From contig JALMLS010000017.1 of the NCBI GenBank assembly GCA_038496445.1, forward strand, positions 248,001 through 312,000: 64,000 nt of DNA. Direction: 5' to 3'. Under the pieces are notes generated by a model. That model was given only the letters and a program-made list of their open reading frames with translations, was not told the origin of the DNA and ran no database searches. Shown in pieces: positions 49,329-62,220 of this stretch (the stretch's first letter is position 1; each line of letters opens with the position of its first letter). This DNA is from Trichosphaerium sp. ATCC 40318 (lineage: Eukaryota > Discosea > Flabellinia > Trichosidae). A program made the translations under genes and the position numbers.

Positions 49329-50246
49329 ATGTCATTCAACGGTAGAGGCGGATCCAGACGCGGTGGCGGAAGAGGTGGCTATGGAGGCGGCCGAAGTGGA
49401 GGTTATCGCGGTGGCGGTGGCGGTAGAGGCCGTGGCGGCGGTAGAGGCCGAGGCGGTGGCCGCAGAGGTGGCAGAGGTGGAAAAAGACGAGGCCCAATGT
49501 TTAACATGAACCCTTACGAAGTTGTTGGTGCGTTTAATGATGCGCATAGAAGTTTTGAGAAAATGCCAATAACACCTTGAAATTTTTTGTTGTAATGAAT
49601 GTACGCTTACAAAAATTATCCAGAACTGGGCGTATTCGTTCAACCATCCGAAAAGAAAATACTTTTCAGAAGCACGCACGATAAAATACCAAAATTTAAC
49701 GCACCTGTGTTTTTGGGCAAAAAACAAGTTGTTGGTACAATTGAGGACGTACTTGGACCAAAAGATGAAGTTGTACGTACAAAATGACCAAAACAATGCA
49801 CATTTTTTCTGACACTTTGCAATATAGTTTTTTTCTGTCATACCTGAGAATGGCGTTCAAGCATCATCATTCAAAGCCGAAGACAAAGTTTATTGTGACC
49901 CAGCTATCCTCATAGACGCTGATTTCTTCAAGTACGAAAAAAAAAAAACAAAAAAAAAGCGTAAACAGTATCCTAATGTCTTTATAGGGAAGACGTCGCT
50001 CTAGAGAGAAGTAAAAAGCAAGCTGCTGATAAATCAAGACGATTGCGTGGCAGAGGACGTGGTCGCGGCAGAGGTGGTCGAGGAGGCGGCCGAAGAGGCG
50101 GCAGAGGCGGCAGCGGTGGTTACCGTGGCGGCGGTGGTGGTTATCGCGGTGGCGGTGGCAGAGGTGGCGGCGGCGGCTACCGCGGTGGCGGTGGTGGCGG
50201 TTACCGCAATAGCGGCGGTAGAGGCGGTGGTAGAGGCAGATGGTAG
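49329..50246 (+). CDS. GAR1: H/ACA snoRNP protein GAR1
   Basis: Core protein of H/ACA ribonucleoprotein particles, which guide pseudouridylation of rRNA and snRNA and stabilise telomerase RNA. Start MSFNGRGGSRRGGG opens a GAR (Gly-Arg-rich) domain. After a 96-bp intron (49528-49623; donor GTGCGT, acceptor CCAG), the join NPYEVVE-LGVFVQPSEK restores the conserved VVELG..., followed by KIPKFNAPVFLGKKQVVGTI and EDKVYCDPAILIDADFF. A second GAR domain (GRGRGRGRGGRGGG through GGGGYRG repeats) ends GGRGRW-stop. The paired GAR domains flanking the core are diagnostic. Divergent from the PPR gene. Confidence 0.92.
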
Positions 50247-50462
50247 ATTTTTAAAATCACCTGCAAGCTTTTATGGAGAATGTACCTTTCTCTCTTGTAC
50301 TAGCTTGCTCCCTCTTCAAAAAACTTTTTTGTGACACACACGCTTCTCCACCTTTCCAAATATTTGTACAACAAGGCAAGAGACTAGAACGTATGCTTGA
50401 TCACGTCAGAAATTCTGTACAGCTACCTTTTTAGTTTTTTTTTTGAAATTGTTTTTGCAAGG

Positions 50463-52282
50463 CTACCTTATATTCTTTATTTGATTGGAAAGTACAGTTT
50501 GCTCTTCTTGAGATTCTACCAAGAGTTGTAATTGTATTTCTTGCTTTCGTGCATTGATATTATGTAAACAAGAATTAAAAAATGATTCCAAAGCACCCAG
50601 TCTTGATAATAAGTACAGTTAGTTTTTTTGGTTTTTTTTTTTGTTTTTTTCAGAAAGTTGGACGTACTGTGCTAATGATAATGTGTCATATTTTAAACCT
50701 AGCAGATTTTCTACTTTAAGTTCTAATTCTGTACAAAGAGGCACTTGTTCTTTCATCAGTCTCTCATAGTCTACCTTTGAAGGAAAAAAAAAAGAAAGTG
50801 AGTATTTTGTGGCAAAGTTGTCGTCGAAGCTTACTGGTTCGTTGGATCCTGGAGGAATAGAAACAGGTGTAAAAGTGGCTGGAACTTTTGGCTTAGGAGC
50901 TTTTTGTATAGATACATTCATTTTGACTGGTGCATCGACCTTCTTCTTATTGCCAATAATTTTTGCCTTAGCATCAACTTTCTTCGTATCTCCTACTGTT
51001 GTCCAACCAGAACTAGCACGTGTTTCCCTATGTGGCATTGAACTTGCTGTAGGTCGTGGCCTTGGTGAGTGTTGTTGAGTTTTTAAAGATTCTGTAAGTT
51101 TTGGTCTAACAAAACTTGCTGCCTTTGTTTCTTGTAGTTTTTTTGGAACAAATGGCTTCTTTGGTGCACCTTTCTTTACTGAACTAGCCTTAGGACCTCC
51201 TTTTTTCGGAACACCTTTCTTTGGTGCACTTTCCTTTGGTACACCTCCTTTCTTAGGGACACTTTTCTTTGGTGCACTTTGTTTAGGTGAAGATTTACGC
51301 TGTTTTTTTTTCGTATTTCTTTTTTGTTTTGTACGTGGTTTTTTATCTTGGTTAAATGCATCCATAGAATTCTTCAATGCGCGATCCTCAAGTTCTTTCC
51401 ACTTTTTGTTTAAATATGATATTGTACGCTTATCTTTTGTTAGTTTTGCAGCGCGTATAGCATCTACATTTGTTTTATCTTTAAGCGTCAAATCAGCACC
51501 AGCCTCAATGAGTACTTTAACAATCTGCAAAGACGTCAACTTGTTACATTTAAATAACGGCTTCACGTACATCTACATTACCCATACCAGCTGCCAATAT
51601 TAGTGCTGTTTTACCTCTCATATTTCTAGCGTTTACGAAGGTTTTAAACTCGCTTTTTGATACTGGAATTACAAAAAATTACATCAAAGTGAAATGATAG
51701 TATTTTGGCGTACATTTAGTTCTTGCTTCATTAAGAAGCAGCGCCGCTACTTGAGCACTTGATACAGCGCAATGTAGAGCAGTCATTTTGCTTGATCGGT
51801 TCGCAGCAATTAAAGAAGCTCCACTTTTTACTAAAACTTCCACAGCTTCATATTTATTTGCCAAACACGCGAACATGAGTGCTATAGAACAATGTCAAGA
51901 AAAGTTGTACCAATACAGATAGTTTGGCTTACGAGTGTCTCCTGACGCGTTAGATTGATTACAATCACCTTTTGGGTGCTGACAAAGCGTAGTTACGATT
52001 TCAGCATGTCCATGTTTGGATGCGAAATGTAGTGCTGTGTTACCCGTCTTAGGCGTAGTTATAGCTGGATCAGCCCCCTTTTCCAGCAACATGTAAACCT
52101 AATTTGGTCAAAGATTGATAGTGGGGCCAAGTTACCTTTACAAGATCTCCGATGGAAGAATTCGTCATAAGAGGCGTAATTCCAGCCTTATCTGCGGTAT
52201 TAACACCAATTCTGGGCGATTTTATTGAACCAGTGCCCTTGCGCCGTTTCGGGCTCTTAGGGCCTTTGGGGCTAATTGACAT
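50463..52282 (-). CDS. ankyrin-repeat protein with Lys/Pro-rich region
   Basis: Start MSISPKGPKSPKRRKGTGSI is basic. Ankyrin repeats follow: KAGITPLMTNSSIGDL, LLEKGADPAITTPKTGNTAL, HFASKHGHAEIVTTLCQ, ALMFACLANKYEAVEVLVKS, TALHCAVSSAQVAALLL, KTALILAAGMGNVDV and IVKVLIEAGADLTLKDK. After them comes a very basic stretch (KQKRNTKKKQRKSSPKQS and PKK units), then Pro/Ser-rich linker. A helical C-terminal part with coiled-coil character (LMKEQVPLCTELELKVENLL, NINARKQEIQLQLL) ends LSNQIKNIR-stop. Likely a protein- or nucleic-acid-binding scaffold; no enzyme domain is seen. Confidence 0.75.
51138..51287 (-). repeat. coding PKK/PKG degenerate repeats
   Basis: A stretch of about 50 residues built from degenerate units of Pro-Lys-Lys with Ser/Gly/Ala spacers (SAPKKSVPKKGGVPKES, APKKGVPKKGGPK). 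It lies in the ankyrin protein between the repeats and the coiled coil. Confidence 0.8.
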
Positions 52283-52464
52283 GATAATTCGTATAAATGT
52301 ACCAAAGTACTACACAGTTTTAAGCGCGTAAGCAAAATAAGAAGTAGAAAATTAAAAAAGGCTTAAGTCTGCCAAAGTCGGAATGCCAATACAAAATATG
52401 TTATTGACAAACAAGTGCAATAAAACACCAAATAAAACCAAACACAGTCTTTACAAATTCTATT

Positions 52465-55400
52465 CTAGATATATTTTCCTGCCCACGTGTTTTTTGAATA
52501 GTCTGAGCGTTTTGAAACATAAGATTCTAGTTCGTCCTTTGGCATACCCGCCAACTCGCTGAACTCGCTTATAACAACCGAAAGTTGCTCAGGGCTGACA
52601 GTGTGAAGTTTTCCGATTGCAACAAATATCTGTGCTTTGGTTGTCATCTCTTCAATGCCAAGCTTTGCAACAAGCTTTTCGTAATTCTTTAGATCCCTTT
52701 TTTCAGAAATATGTGAGTCGAGAGTGCTAACATAGGCAATACACGTACAGCATGAGCACCATACCACCAAGTCCAAATGCAACGTTATATTTTTTAATAT
52801 GCTTCAATATGGCCCTAGCAGTTATTTAAGTTTGAATAGAAATAAGTTCTAAATGAATATTATGTTCGTACGTTATCAACCTATCACCAAGCTCCCTAAA
52901 GAATATATCCATATTTTTCCCGTCAAGAGAATCAATTACGATTAAGTATTGATCAGTGATATATTCTACTACTTTAGTGCAAGCCTGGATATTGATGTTA
53001 AACGAGTACACATGTAAAACTATTTTTGTACACTTGTAGGAAACTCAGGATTGAAGTCTTCCATCTTTGGTTTAAAGTCATTCCATTTTTGCTCTTTACT
53101 CAACAATCGCTCAACCCATGCAATGATAGCTAGTTAAACATTAACAAATAAGTGCTCACAGTTGTGTAGCTAATTGAGTACTCACCCGTGAGGCCCTTCA
53201 CTAGCCCTATACTTATTTTTTCCTCAAGGTCAAATAACAATCTGTCTTTTTCTGAAATACATACTTGCTCCTCTTCCACGAAATCGCTTAATCTATCCTG
53301 CTCCAAATGTGGCCGCTATGTGATATTTTTAAGTCATATTTACGTTTGTATTGAACGTACAATGTTGGTAAAAAAGAGTTTTTGGAGGTTGATGATGTTC
53401 AAGTTGACAAGTTTGCTACACTCAAATAGCTCCTTTGTTGATACATACCGTCTACCTTCCGAGACGCGCTTTATGACACTAAATAAGTTAGACAATGATT
53501 CAAATGTTTCTTTTTTCATACCCAGTAAGAGCAACGACCATGTATTTATCACCAAATTCTAATATCAATGTTTGAAACAACTTACGCATATTTTGTGCTC
53601 TATCTTCAGGACAAGACAGCAAAGCACATCGCTTAAAACCTTCAAGTCCTCTTTCTATTGTGCGTCATTAATTGATCACTTCTAGACAACGTACGTATAT
53701 AATCCAGTGACGTGTCGAGTGTCAGACGAGGACCAACATCAACTGCACCCTAACCCATTTTAACAGCGAACAAAACAACCTCATACCTGTGTTAATGTTT
53801 CAAAAAAGCTCGTGTTAGCAGCGTCACGCTCTTGTTCGAGTTTCATGCGTTGTTCACTTAGTTTTCCAGAATAGAATTCCTCCATTGAGGCAATCTCAAG
53901 GTCAATATACTCAGGGCTCTTTGTGTAGCGTGTGAACACGTGCTCAACCAATGGAGAAAGCTTTGTATATGGTACGAACTCCGTAAGCTTATTGATAAGA
54001 TCCTATAAATTATGTGAGTGACGTGTTGTTTCCAAGAACGTACCCGGGTTTTTTTAAATGCAACTTCGAGAACTTTGAGATAAACACCTTTGTTAGATTC
54101 AACACGATTAAGCATTATTTGCACAAGGCGCTGCACCTACAACCAAGGTGTTAACCAACATAAATTGTGAATGGCGCTACCTTTGTTGTAAATGTGACTT
54201 CTATAAGCTTCCACACCACATACTGTGGATCAGGAAAAACCTTTATAATAACACTTTCATATTCTCTTTTTATACCCGTTTCTATTGTTGAATAAAACTG
54301 CTACTAGTTAATCATTACACAATTGACTATGCTCACCTCTTCAATACGTTCTGGTATGTCACCTGATCCTTCTACTACCACAGGTTCCTCTCCCTGCTGT
54401 TGAGCTGAGAGTACTACTGCTGCCGCAGTGATGAGCTCATTTAACCTATCAAGCAGATCCATCTGCGCACATTCATTAAACGATGCCACAAACTCTACGT
54501 ACCATTCGTATGTACTCATTGAGACACTTTTCTCTACTCAATTCTGGTGCTTGAAACAATGTCTTTGAACATGCTTTCATTTTCTTTATATTAACTTCCC
54601 TACAGCCCTATACACTCATAAATTTTATTGTTGCAAAACAAAACAAAAAAAGTTACCTTCATGAAGCGTTTGCGCAAGAGCTCCTCTAACTCTCTATATT
54701 TAGTATCTACATTGGCAATTGCTACTTTCATTCTCTCCCTTGTTTCTAAATTCTCAGCCCTACTGAGTTCCCGTGTAACAGCTTTTAGTTTCTGCAATAT
54801 GAGCATGTTCTAAAAAATAAGTATTGGTCCTAACAGGGCGACTCGTACCTCGTGGAGCCTCGCTTGATCTGCAAATCTCTGAAAAAAAATATAAGCTCAA
54901 AATTCGTGCAAATCAACACACCTTTGGGAACTTGCGTTCTCGCTCATTGAACTCTAGAATAAACCGAATAATATCTTGTGCATCTTTGGCTCTATTCCTT
55001 TGTTGATCTACGCCTTCAAGCGTGCCTACGATAAACAATGAGTATATACACAACCAGTATTTACTTACCGCCAATCTTTACTGCTGTGGTTGATATTGTA
55101 GTTATTGTGTTATCCAATGCATCAAAGTTTCCAAAGACTGTTTCGAGTTGTTTATTTAAGAAAGATAGTTTTGTTCGATAATCAAACTCAGCTGTGCCAC
55201 ATTCTTTTGCAAATACGCCAATCTTACCTTCAATCTAAAAGCAATTTGTACGGACTCAAAGGAAATGAAATAATTACCCTACGTCTCAAAGCAGTCAACT
55301 CTTCCAATGTATCAGTGAATACAGTTTGAAAAGGTGTAGGATCGAATGGCTCTCCTTGACTCTGTAATGAGTATGGTATTATATACTAGTTGCATACCTT

Positions 55401-55524
55401 CTATTTCTAGATTCTTGCGTCCAGACTCTTCTCGTGCCTCAACAACTATCTTGCGAGAGAGACTTTCTATAAAAGTTTGCGCGTTAAATTTCTCCTGCAA
55501 AAGGTGTAAATCACGTGTTTGCAA
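52465..55524 (-). CDS. SEC10: exocyst subunit SEC10/EXOC5
   Basis: Exocyst component that tethers secretory vesicles to the plasma membrane. Many short exons. N-terminal: EKFNAQTFIESLSRKIVVEA, PFDPTPFQTVFTDTLEEL, LDNTITTISTTAVKIGG and TLEGVDQQRNRAKDAQDII, matching the Sec10 N-terminal coiled coils. Middle: EFVPYTKLSPLVEHVFTRYT, LDLEIASMEEFYSGKLSEQR. C-terminal: AIIAWVERLLSKEQKWNDFK, ACTKVVEYITDQYLIVIDSL, FFRELGDRLITHLKKYNVAF, LTKAQ... through VISEFSELAGMPKDELESYV. It ends YSKNTWAGKYI-stop. The first exon is not resolved: the frame opens near 55524 without an in-frame ATG. Confidence 0.82.
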
Positions 55525-56150
55525 AAAACGTTCTGTAAGCTAGTACTTTAAAATTCTTGTCTCTCCATGTGCGTTTTAACTTGGTATGTGGCCTGTTTCC
55601 AGGCTTATTTTTTGGTATTTTGAGCGCCTTGACGAGGAGTGGTTTCGCTTTTAAGGCGTTATTTTGTGGCCTGTAATTCCCAATGTTGTACCTTTTATAA
55701 ATACTCTACTTGATTTACTGAGCAATGGTACTTTGTCTGCATCACAATACGGGAAAAACCAAACGTTTCTATGTTTGTTGAAGCCAAGTTTCGCTAGGTA
55801 GTTTCTAACGTCTATTTGTGTTATTTGACGCAACCACAAGGAAATTGAAGGTATTTCAAATAAAATACAAGTAAAAAGAGTTAAACGACAACGCACCGTT
55901 TCCAACGTTTGGCTTTAGTGCTTCCTCTAGCTGTAAGAGGCCTTCAGCCGATATACGCCAGCTCCAATTTGTCTTCCAGCTGAAATTTTTGTTTTTGTCG
56001 TTCTGCAATCGCGTAAATATAGCGTGGCACGCTTGGTGTTGCTCATCGGTAACAGAGCTCTTCACCCAATCTACATCACCGAAAATCATTGCTACAGCGT
56101 CAATTAACAGCCAGGAGTAAATTAACGACTTGACGGGTAAACTGTAAGTC
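55500..56150 (-). CDS. unrecognised basic-tailed protein
   Basis: Two or three exons. SWLLIDAVAMIFGDVDWVKS, DEQHQACHAIFTRLQNDKNK and ISAEGLLQLEEALKPNVGN join across an intron to DVRNYLAKLGFNKHRNVWFF. From there two endings are possible: read-through to TTLGITGHKITP-stop (55651), or splicing into a very basic exon (KALKIPKNKPGNRPHTKLKR, then RDKNFK). The second would overlap the SEC10 5' end. A first ATG within the frame lies at 56089; an upstream exon is likely. Helical, small; perhaps organellar or RNA-binding. Family unknown. Confidence 0.4.
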
Positions 56151-56187
56151 AATTTACTAGATTTGACATTTGTAAAAATTCAAAAAA

Positions 56188-58291
56188 ATGCTACAAGGTG
56201 CATGAGCTCTCTTCTCACTTGACACTGACAAACTATCATAGCATTCAAAGCCAAAGCGCTATACCCGTACTATGCCGGTAAAAAAGCGGTTTACAACGCT
56301 GAGCGGACATTAGAAGTTGTTGAAAAGTCCACTAACGCACGATCAACGCTTCGATAATCTCCTAACCGGGTTTAGACAACTTTTACAAAAGTAAGTTGTG
56401 CCCCGCCACAAGAAGTTCAAAAACTAATGGCAAAAGCCGCCAGTAAGAGCAGCGAACTATCAGTACGCAGCAAAGTTTTTCAACAATTGTTAACAATCAA
56501 TCCTGCAAGAACTTTAAAAGCTATGAACGTAAGCAAGTTCTTCTACAAATAGCGGGAGAAATAGAGAACAGAAAACGCGAAATAGCGGAGGTTCTATCCA
56601 TGGAAGTTGGCAAATCAATAACAGGTACACTAAAAGGGTAAGGTGTCAGAAAGAAATGACAACTGTCGCAGACTCCATGGGAGAAGTAATGAGAGCCATA
56701 GAGACCTTTACAATCTCAGCAGAGGTACGTAACGATACTTTTTTATAGCATACATACTAAGCGTGCGAAGGAATCTGTCCGTCAGGTACATCTAACTTTT
56801 GGATTGCCTAATGCGTAATTATACACATATAGCAAGGCTCCGTTGATAAACTTGATATATCTCAACGAAACTCTGGGTATTCATCTATTACCACGAAATT
56901 CCCAATTGGTCTTGTGTCTATGATTGTACCTTTTAACTTTCCGCTTAATTTGGCCGCGCACAAGGTATAATCCGCATTGTTTTATGCCTAAAATAACGTT
57001 GAATAGGTTGGTCCTGCCATTGCGACAGGATGTCCCTTCGTTCTCAAACCCAGCGAAAGAACACCCCTTAGCGCGTCAATATTAGGCGAGATACTTGCTA
57101 AAACCAATCTTCCAGATGATAGGTAGGAGTTCCTACAATTTTATGTTGCTAATAAACGTTGTAGTTACGCCATTCTACCAACACTTGTAGATGACGCACC
57201 TCTTTTTTCCACTGATCCAAACATCAAAGTACGTCTGGTTTACAGTGCTATATATTTTTACAATCACGTAGATGATTTCTTTTACTGGCTCTCCTAAAAT
57301 TGGCTGGCTAATTAATGAAAAAGCAGGAAAAAAGAAAGTGGTAAGGATAAGACATCGTATTCTACTCAATAATTTGAACAGGCTTTGGAACTTGGCGGTG
57401 ACGCAGCATGCATCATCGATGCATCCGCTGATCTAGATAAAGCCGCAGCCAGAGTAACATTTGGTGCATTTTATGGAGCAGGTAAAATTCCTGAAAGAAT
57501 AAGAGTTGTATTTAAGATTAGCGTAGGCCAAAGTTGTATCTCTGTTCAACGTGTATACATACATGAGTCTGTCTACGACGCATTTATGACTAAATTTGTC
57601 CAAGCCACAAAGGCGCTAAAAGGAGGCAATCTACTCGATGATAAAACGTTCATTGGACCTTGTATTGCACCAGAAGAAACTGACAGAGTAATGACTTGGG
57701 TAAAGGAGGCAATAGCTAAGGTAATGGGTAAGAAAGCTGTGACACGCTAAAACCTTCTTTAGGGGGCTTCTGTAGAGTCTGGTGCCACAAACCAAGGTAA
57801 TGTCATGACACCAACTATCCTCAGTAATCTCCCAAGTACGTAACAAATATATATTGCCTCATGTAATGTTTGTCCAGGTGATTGCACTTTGGCCAAAAAT
57901 GAGGCTTTTGGGTACACGTTGCACCAACCGTTGGTAACTTTTTTGTAACAATTTCGTAGGCCTGTCTGCAATGTTGAAAAATTCAGTGACCTATCCACTG
58001 TCATAGAAAAGATAAATACATCTGACTTTGGATTACAAGCTGGTATCTTCACAAGCAATATTCAACACGCCTTCCAAGCATACAAGCAACTAGAAGTGGT
58101 ACGCAGCATACATACAGTAATAGCATTGATGTTTGTAGGGAGGACTCGTTGTGAATGATGTGCCAAGTGCCAGAGTAGATTCAATGCCGTACGGTGGTAT
58201 CAAAGACAGTGGTGTAGGCCGTGAAGGCGTTAAATTCGCCATGGATGATATGACAGAACTAAAAGTAATGTTAATGAAAGATCTCTTGTAG
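56188..58291 (+). CDS. aldehyde dehydrogenase
   Basis: NAD(P)-dependent aldehyde dehydrogenase in about 12 exons. Start MLQ joins by an intron (donor GTGCAT) to AFKAKALYPYYAGKKAVYNA, the family N-terminus. Then FKSYERKQVLLQIAGEIEN, FPIGLVSMIVPFNFPLNLAA, FVLKPSERTPLSA, and ISFTGSPKIGWLINEKAGKK. The catalytic Glu is in ALELGGDAACIIDASADLD and the catalytic Cys is in GQSCISVQRVYIHESVYDAF. PYGGIKDSGVGREGVKFAMD marks the C-terminus, which ends MLMKDLL-stop. Both catalytic residues are present. It lies divergent to the unrecognised gene ending near 56.1 kb, with about 100 bp between. Confidence 0.86.
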
Positions 58292-58393
58292 ACAGAATGC
58301 CAATACTGAAGCCTTGTTGATTTTTCACAAAAATTCATTGTCTTTTCTTGTTTGGTCCTCGTATTCAGCAAAAGTATTAAACAAAACACAAAC

Positions 58394-61241
58394 ATGATGA
58401 AAGGCAGCGGGCCTAGCAAGGGCACATACATGGACATCTTCTGTGCCGCTAAAGAAGGGCTGTTAAAAGAAGTTTCATCAATGTTTGAAGCAGGTTACGC
58501 TATAAACTACTTATACGCACTCTGACGCATATTAGAACCTCGTCTAATTAAAACTCGTGATAAATATGGCAACACACCACTGTACTACGCCTCCCTATGT
58601 GGTACGTGCTCTAGACATGATGTGCAGTTTAAAACGTAATTTATAGGTCACGAAGACGTTGTCACATTTCTTCTTGCCAACGGCGTCAAATATAACCCTG
58701 GAACGATTGACGGACAACGTGTTTACTTGTCCGCACTAAGTCTAAAAGTTCGCGAGATTCTGAAACAAGCATCTTCAGAACTCACTGGTGAAGGTAGGTT
58801 TTTCTTCAATACTCCATAAATAACACTCATAGAATCACGGGATTGGGCCAATCGCAAGGCGGATTTCAAAGTTAACCTGGACACTGACAGCCTCGTTTTG
58901 TACAACCTTTCAGCGAACGGGTACATAAATCCTTGTTTGAGTCTTCAGTATTGCTAAACTACACTAGTACTGTGGAGACAATAGAAGGCGCGCTAGGGAA
59001 AAAGTCACAGCGTAGAGTACGCTACATGCTCAGCAATCCTAACAACAAGTAAGCATATCGTGCACTTAGTCAATTAAACTAAACAAAAAAAAAAAGAGGT
59101 TATCACATGCTTGATTATGCTGCAAGTAAATCAAATGTACCTGTAATGGATTTCTATCACAGCCGCGGTGTAGATTTAACGATCTCTGCTCATCTTAAGA
59201 TTTGTTATGACATGTGGTATGTGGAATCATTTCGTTATTGTTAATATACTCACTACAACAGCAATGGTCCTTTACCAAAGTTTTCATCTCCAAACATCAG
59301 GCTTACAATTAAAGGTACCCCCAAGTAAATGATGTGTTGTGTTTATTAAATTGATTGTAGGGAAAGCTGCTTCGAAAGTATTCATGCTTCACAGCCTAAT
59401 ATTACGTTGTTTGGCTCCTGTCATCTCTCAAAGATTCAACTTAACTCTGTCAGAAGGACAACGTATGTCTAGTATTTAAATACACTACAACTAACTCAAT
59501 CAAAGAACACATCGTAAATGAAATTGCAGAAATTGAAGTTGATTTGAAACACTTCCTGCCACTTACAAGCTTCGACCAACTCGAAGCTCTCTTTAAGTAT
59601 ATTTACAGTGGCATTTCGCCTACGCACCCGGATATAAGAACTGCAATTAGCAAATTTTGCAGAGCCTACAACACGTCAATTTCATTAACCAAATCGTACG
59701 GTCTTGTACAACCATGTATTATTCCTAACTAAGGGCTTTTCATCATATAGAGCTACTCACCATCAAAGCTTATTGAGTGCTATTAACAACCCTACTGGAT
59801 CCGATATTGTTCTTCTTGTGGGGGTACTTTAAACCTTTTTTTTTGCACCTTTCCTTTGTTTACTAATTACGTTGTTAGAACAAACCAATTTTCTGCCACC
59901 GAATGCTCCTAAGCCGTGTGCCATTCTTTCGTGCATTATTTTTAGGACCTAATGCCACCCAACGATCAGTGTTACCAGGTAATGATTCTTTTAACCTGCT
60001 CCTGCTCAACGCCTTTAGTGAGTGGTGTTGACACTTATGCCTTTTTGCATCTACTTGAGTGGATTTACACTGGAAAAATGCAGCACTTGTCAAAGTGTTA
60101 CTCTAAGTACCAAAGCTACAATCCAGAGGTATGAATTTCACTTTTACTACACTTGTCTAATTCTTTTTGTACAGCCTAAATACCAATCATACAATTGGAA
60201 TGTGCCATCCCTTAGAAAAATTACATTAACGTACATGGCCAGCAATGCTGATAAAATTAATTGGACACCAGCATGCGAAGCAATGTTTATCACTGCGCTT
60301 ACATCTCATAATACCAATTCCAATATGTTTGCTGATATGAACCCAAATCGTTATGCGGTTAGTCTTCCAGGCAAATTAACACGTGAATTACACTTACAAT
60401 CTCACTGGAAATTAATCTCAAACTTGGCTCATCTAGCCTCGTTTTTTAGAATTAATGATCTTCAAGGTATGTAAGATTGTATACTTTTTAATGCTAACAA
60501 ATCCCCAGCCTTTATTCAGAATCAGTTGGGTGTCATTACTAAAGATTCTATGAATGAGACAGAAATTTGTGGCTTGTTCCTTTGGGCAGAGGCAACTCAA
60601 CTACTCGAATTTAGAGAACAATGCTTTGATTATATTGTTGATAATTATGGTACTTTTATCACTTCTTATACGCTCTTCTCACTAGTGTATAGGCATGGTC
60701 CAACGTTTTGACAAACACTTCGATAGTATCCCAAATCACCACAAACACTCGTTGAAACTTAAAGCAGCAAACAGACCGGCTTGGATTATTGCAGAAGAAC
60801 GACAGTACGAATCTACCTTACTATAGTTGCTAACGACAATATAGAGCTATTGAAGCTTTAGAAGCATCACAGATTGCTTCTAATCTAACCAATGCAAAAG
60901 CCATCATCGAAGCTGCTAAAATTACACAGGAGAAAGAAAGAAGTACGATATAAAATGAGTTTGTTGTAACACTAAAATTAACATACACTAGTTGCGTTCA
61001 AAATAAAATCTGAGGAGAAGAAAGCTGCCGAGGAAGTGGCATTGAAACAAAAGAAGAGTGCTGCCTATCAAGAAAACTTAGCTCTGAAGAAATACGAGCA
61101 ACAAGAAAAAAGAAAGCTGATGGCTGAACAAAAAAGACACAAGAAAGGCATGCAGGAAGCTGATGGTACGCACACATGTAGTATTGTAATGAATCTAACA
61201 ATCATTTTTTAGAAAATGGTGGGTTTGACGCCGGATTTTAG
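58394..61241 (+). CDS. ankyrin + tandem BTB protein
   Basis: Start MMKGSGPSKGTYMDIFCAAK, then ankyrin units (KYGNTPLYYASLCGHEDVVT) and a link VREILKQASSELTGE. Two BTB-like modules follow: one at SKVFMLHSLILRCLAPVISQ with SFDQLEALFKYIYSGI, and a second at DTYAFLHLLEWIYTGKMQ. After this, NLAHLASFFRINDLQAFIQN and GLFLWAEATQLLEFREQCFD form a BACK-like helical region. The C-terminus is a Lys/Glu coiled coil (FKIKSEEKKAAEEVALKQKK) ending GGFDAGF-stop. The order (ankyrin, two BTB) resembles ABTB1/BPOZ, substrate adaptors of CUL3 ligases. Exon edges are approximate. Confidence 0.65.
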
Positions 61242-61360
61242 ATGTCTAGTTAGAATACAAGTGTAACTATGAAAATAAACTGGAAGTCTTGATAATATTG
61301 AAAATTACATTCATTTTGTTTGAGCAGCCAAAAACTCAAATATTTACATCTGGCGTTGAC

Positions 61361-62220
61361 CTAAACATGTCGTAGATGACATTGCCCCAGGTGGCTGTTT
61401 GTTTTTTTAAGGATACCTACATGTGTTGTGAGTGGTAGATGGTAACGAGTATCTCTATTACGTACGGTATAAGGGAATGGTGCAGAAATGTCACTTCGTG
61501 TCAGTGGTGGAATTTTACGTAGATTATTTGTGCTGTGATTTACGATTTCCATGACGAGAGAGCGTAAATCATTACCAAGAAGCTTCCGTCGCTCTTCTAA
61601 ATGTTAGTGACAAGGTCAGGTAAATATTAGACGAACCTGCTTGTGCTGGCAGAGGTGTATCGATGATGTTTAATACAATGATCCACTCTTCCCAAGGTAC
61701 TTTTTCTTGCTACTGAAGAGTCAACTCTGCACGGACTGAAAGACTACGAACCTTAGGTCGGCTCAATAACCAGCTTTGAGATGTTTTGAAAGTATGAAAT
61801 CTGATCATTATCTGTCGTAAAAATCAATTGACGCCACGCAATACTATGGTTCTCGCACCTCTACAGGCGATTTTACATTTTTTGCCTTGATTTCTGCTTC
61901 TATATTCGCTACAGAACTATCTATTCCCCTCACAATCTCTTCTTCATCAACACACGACTATTACGCGATTACAATAGGACAAGGCACATAATGCGTACGT
62001 AACAAATGTCTAAGTCTTCTAAAACGACCTGAGCGGGCTGAATACTGCCCAAAGCACGCGTAAATATTATTGTACTTAGTATGCCTAAATTTAATTACAA
62101 TAGATACGCTGTGACCTACATACAGCGTATTGAATCTCTAACGTAACGTAATTCGACGTTCTAGTAACAATTAGACAGGAATTCGAGAAAACAGCGTACA
62201 AGTTCCTTCAAGCGTATCAT
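61361..62220 (-). CDS. ATG101: autophagy protein ATG101
   Basis: HORMA-fold subunit of the ATG1/ULK autophagy-initiation complex. From the start at 62220: MIRLKELNVELRYVRDSIRC, then TIIFTRALGSIQPAQVVLED, LDICYSCVDEEEIVRGIDS, VPWEEWIIVLNIIDTPLPAQ, ERRKLLGNDLRSLVMEIVNH and KIPPLTRSDISAPFPYTVRN. These follow the animal ATG101 order of N-terminal strand, hydrophobic helix, acidic loop, W-x-W/E-W strand and C-terminal P-F/Y-P-Y strand. It ends CHLRHV-stop. Introns begin GTACGC and GTTCGT. The WF finger of ATG101 could not be located with confidence. Confidence 0.7.

Noticed and set aside
49332-49841. Long minus frame opposite GAR1
   Set aside because: It is the antisense of the Gly-Arg codons; its Ala/Ser runs are an artefact.
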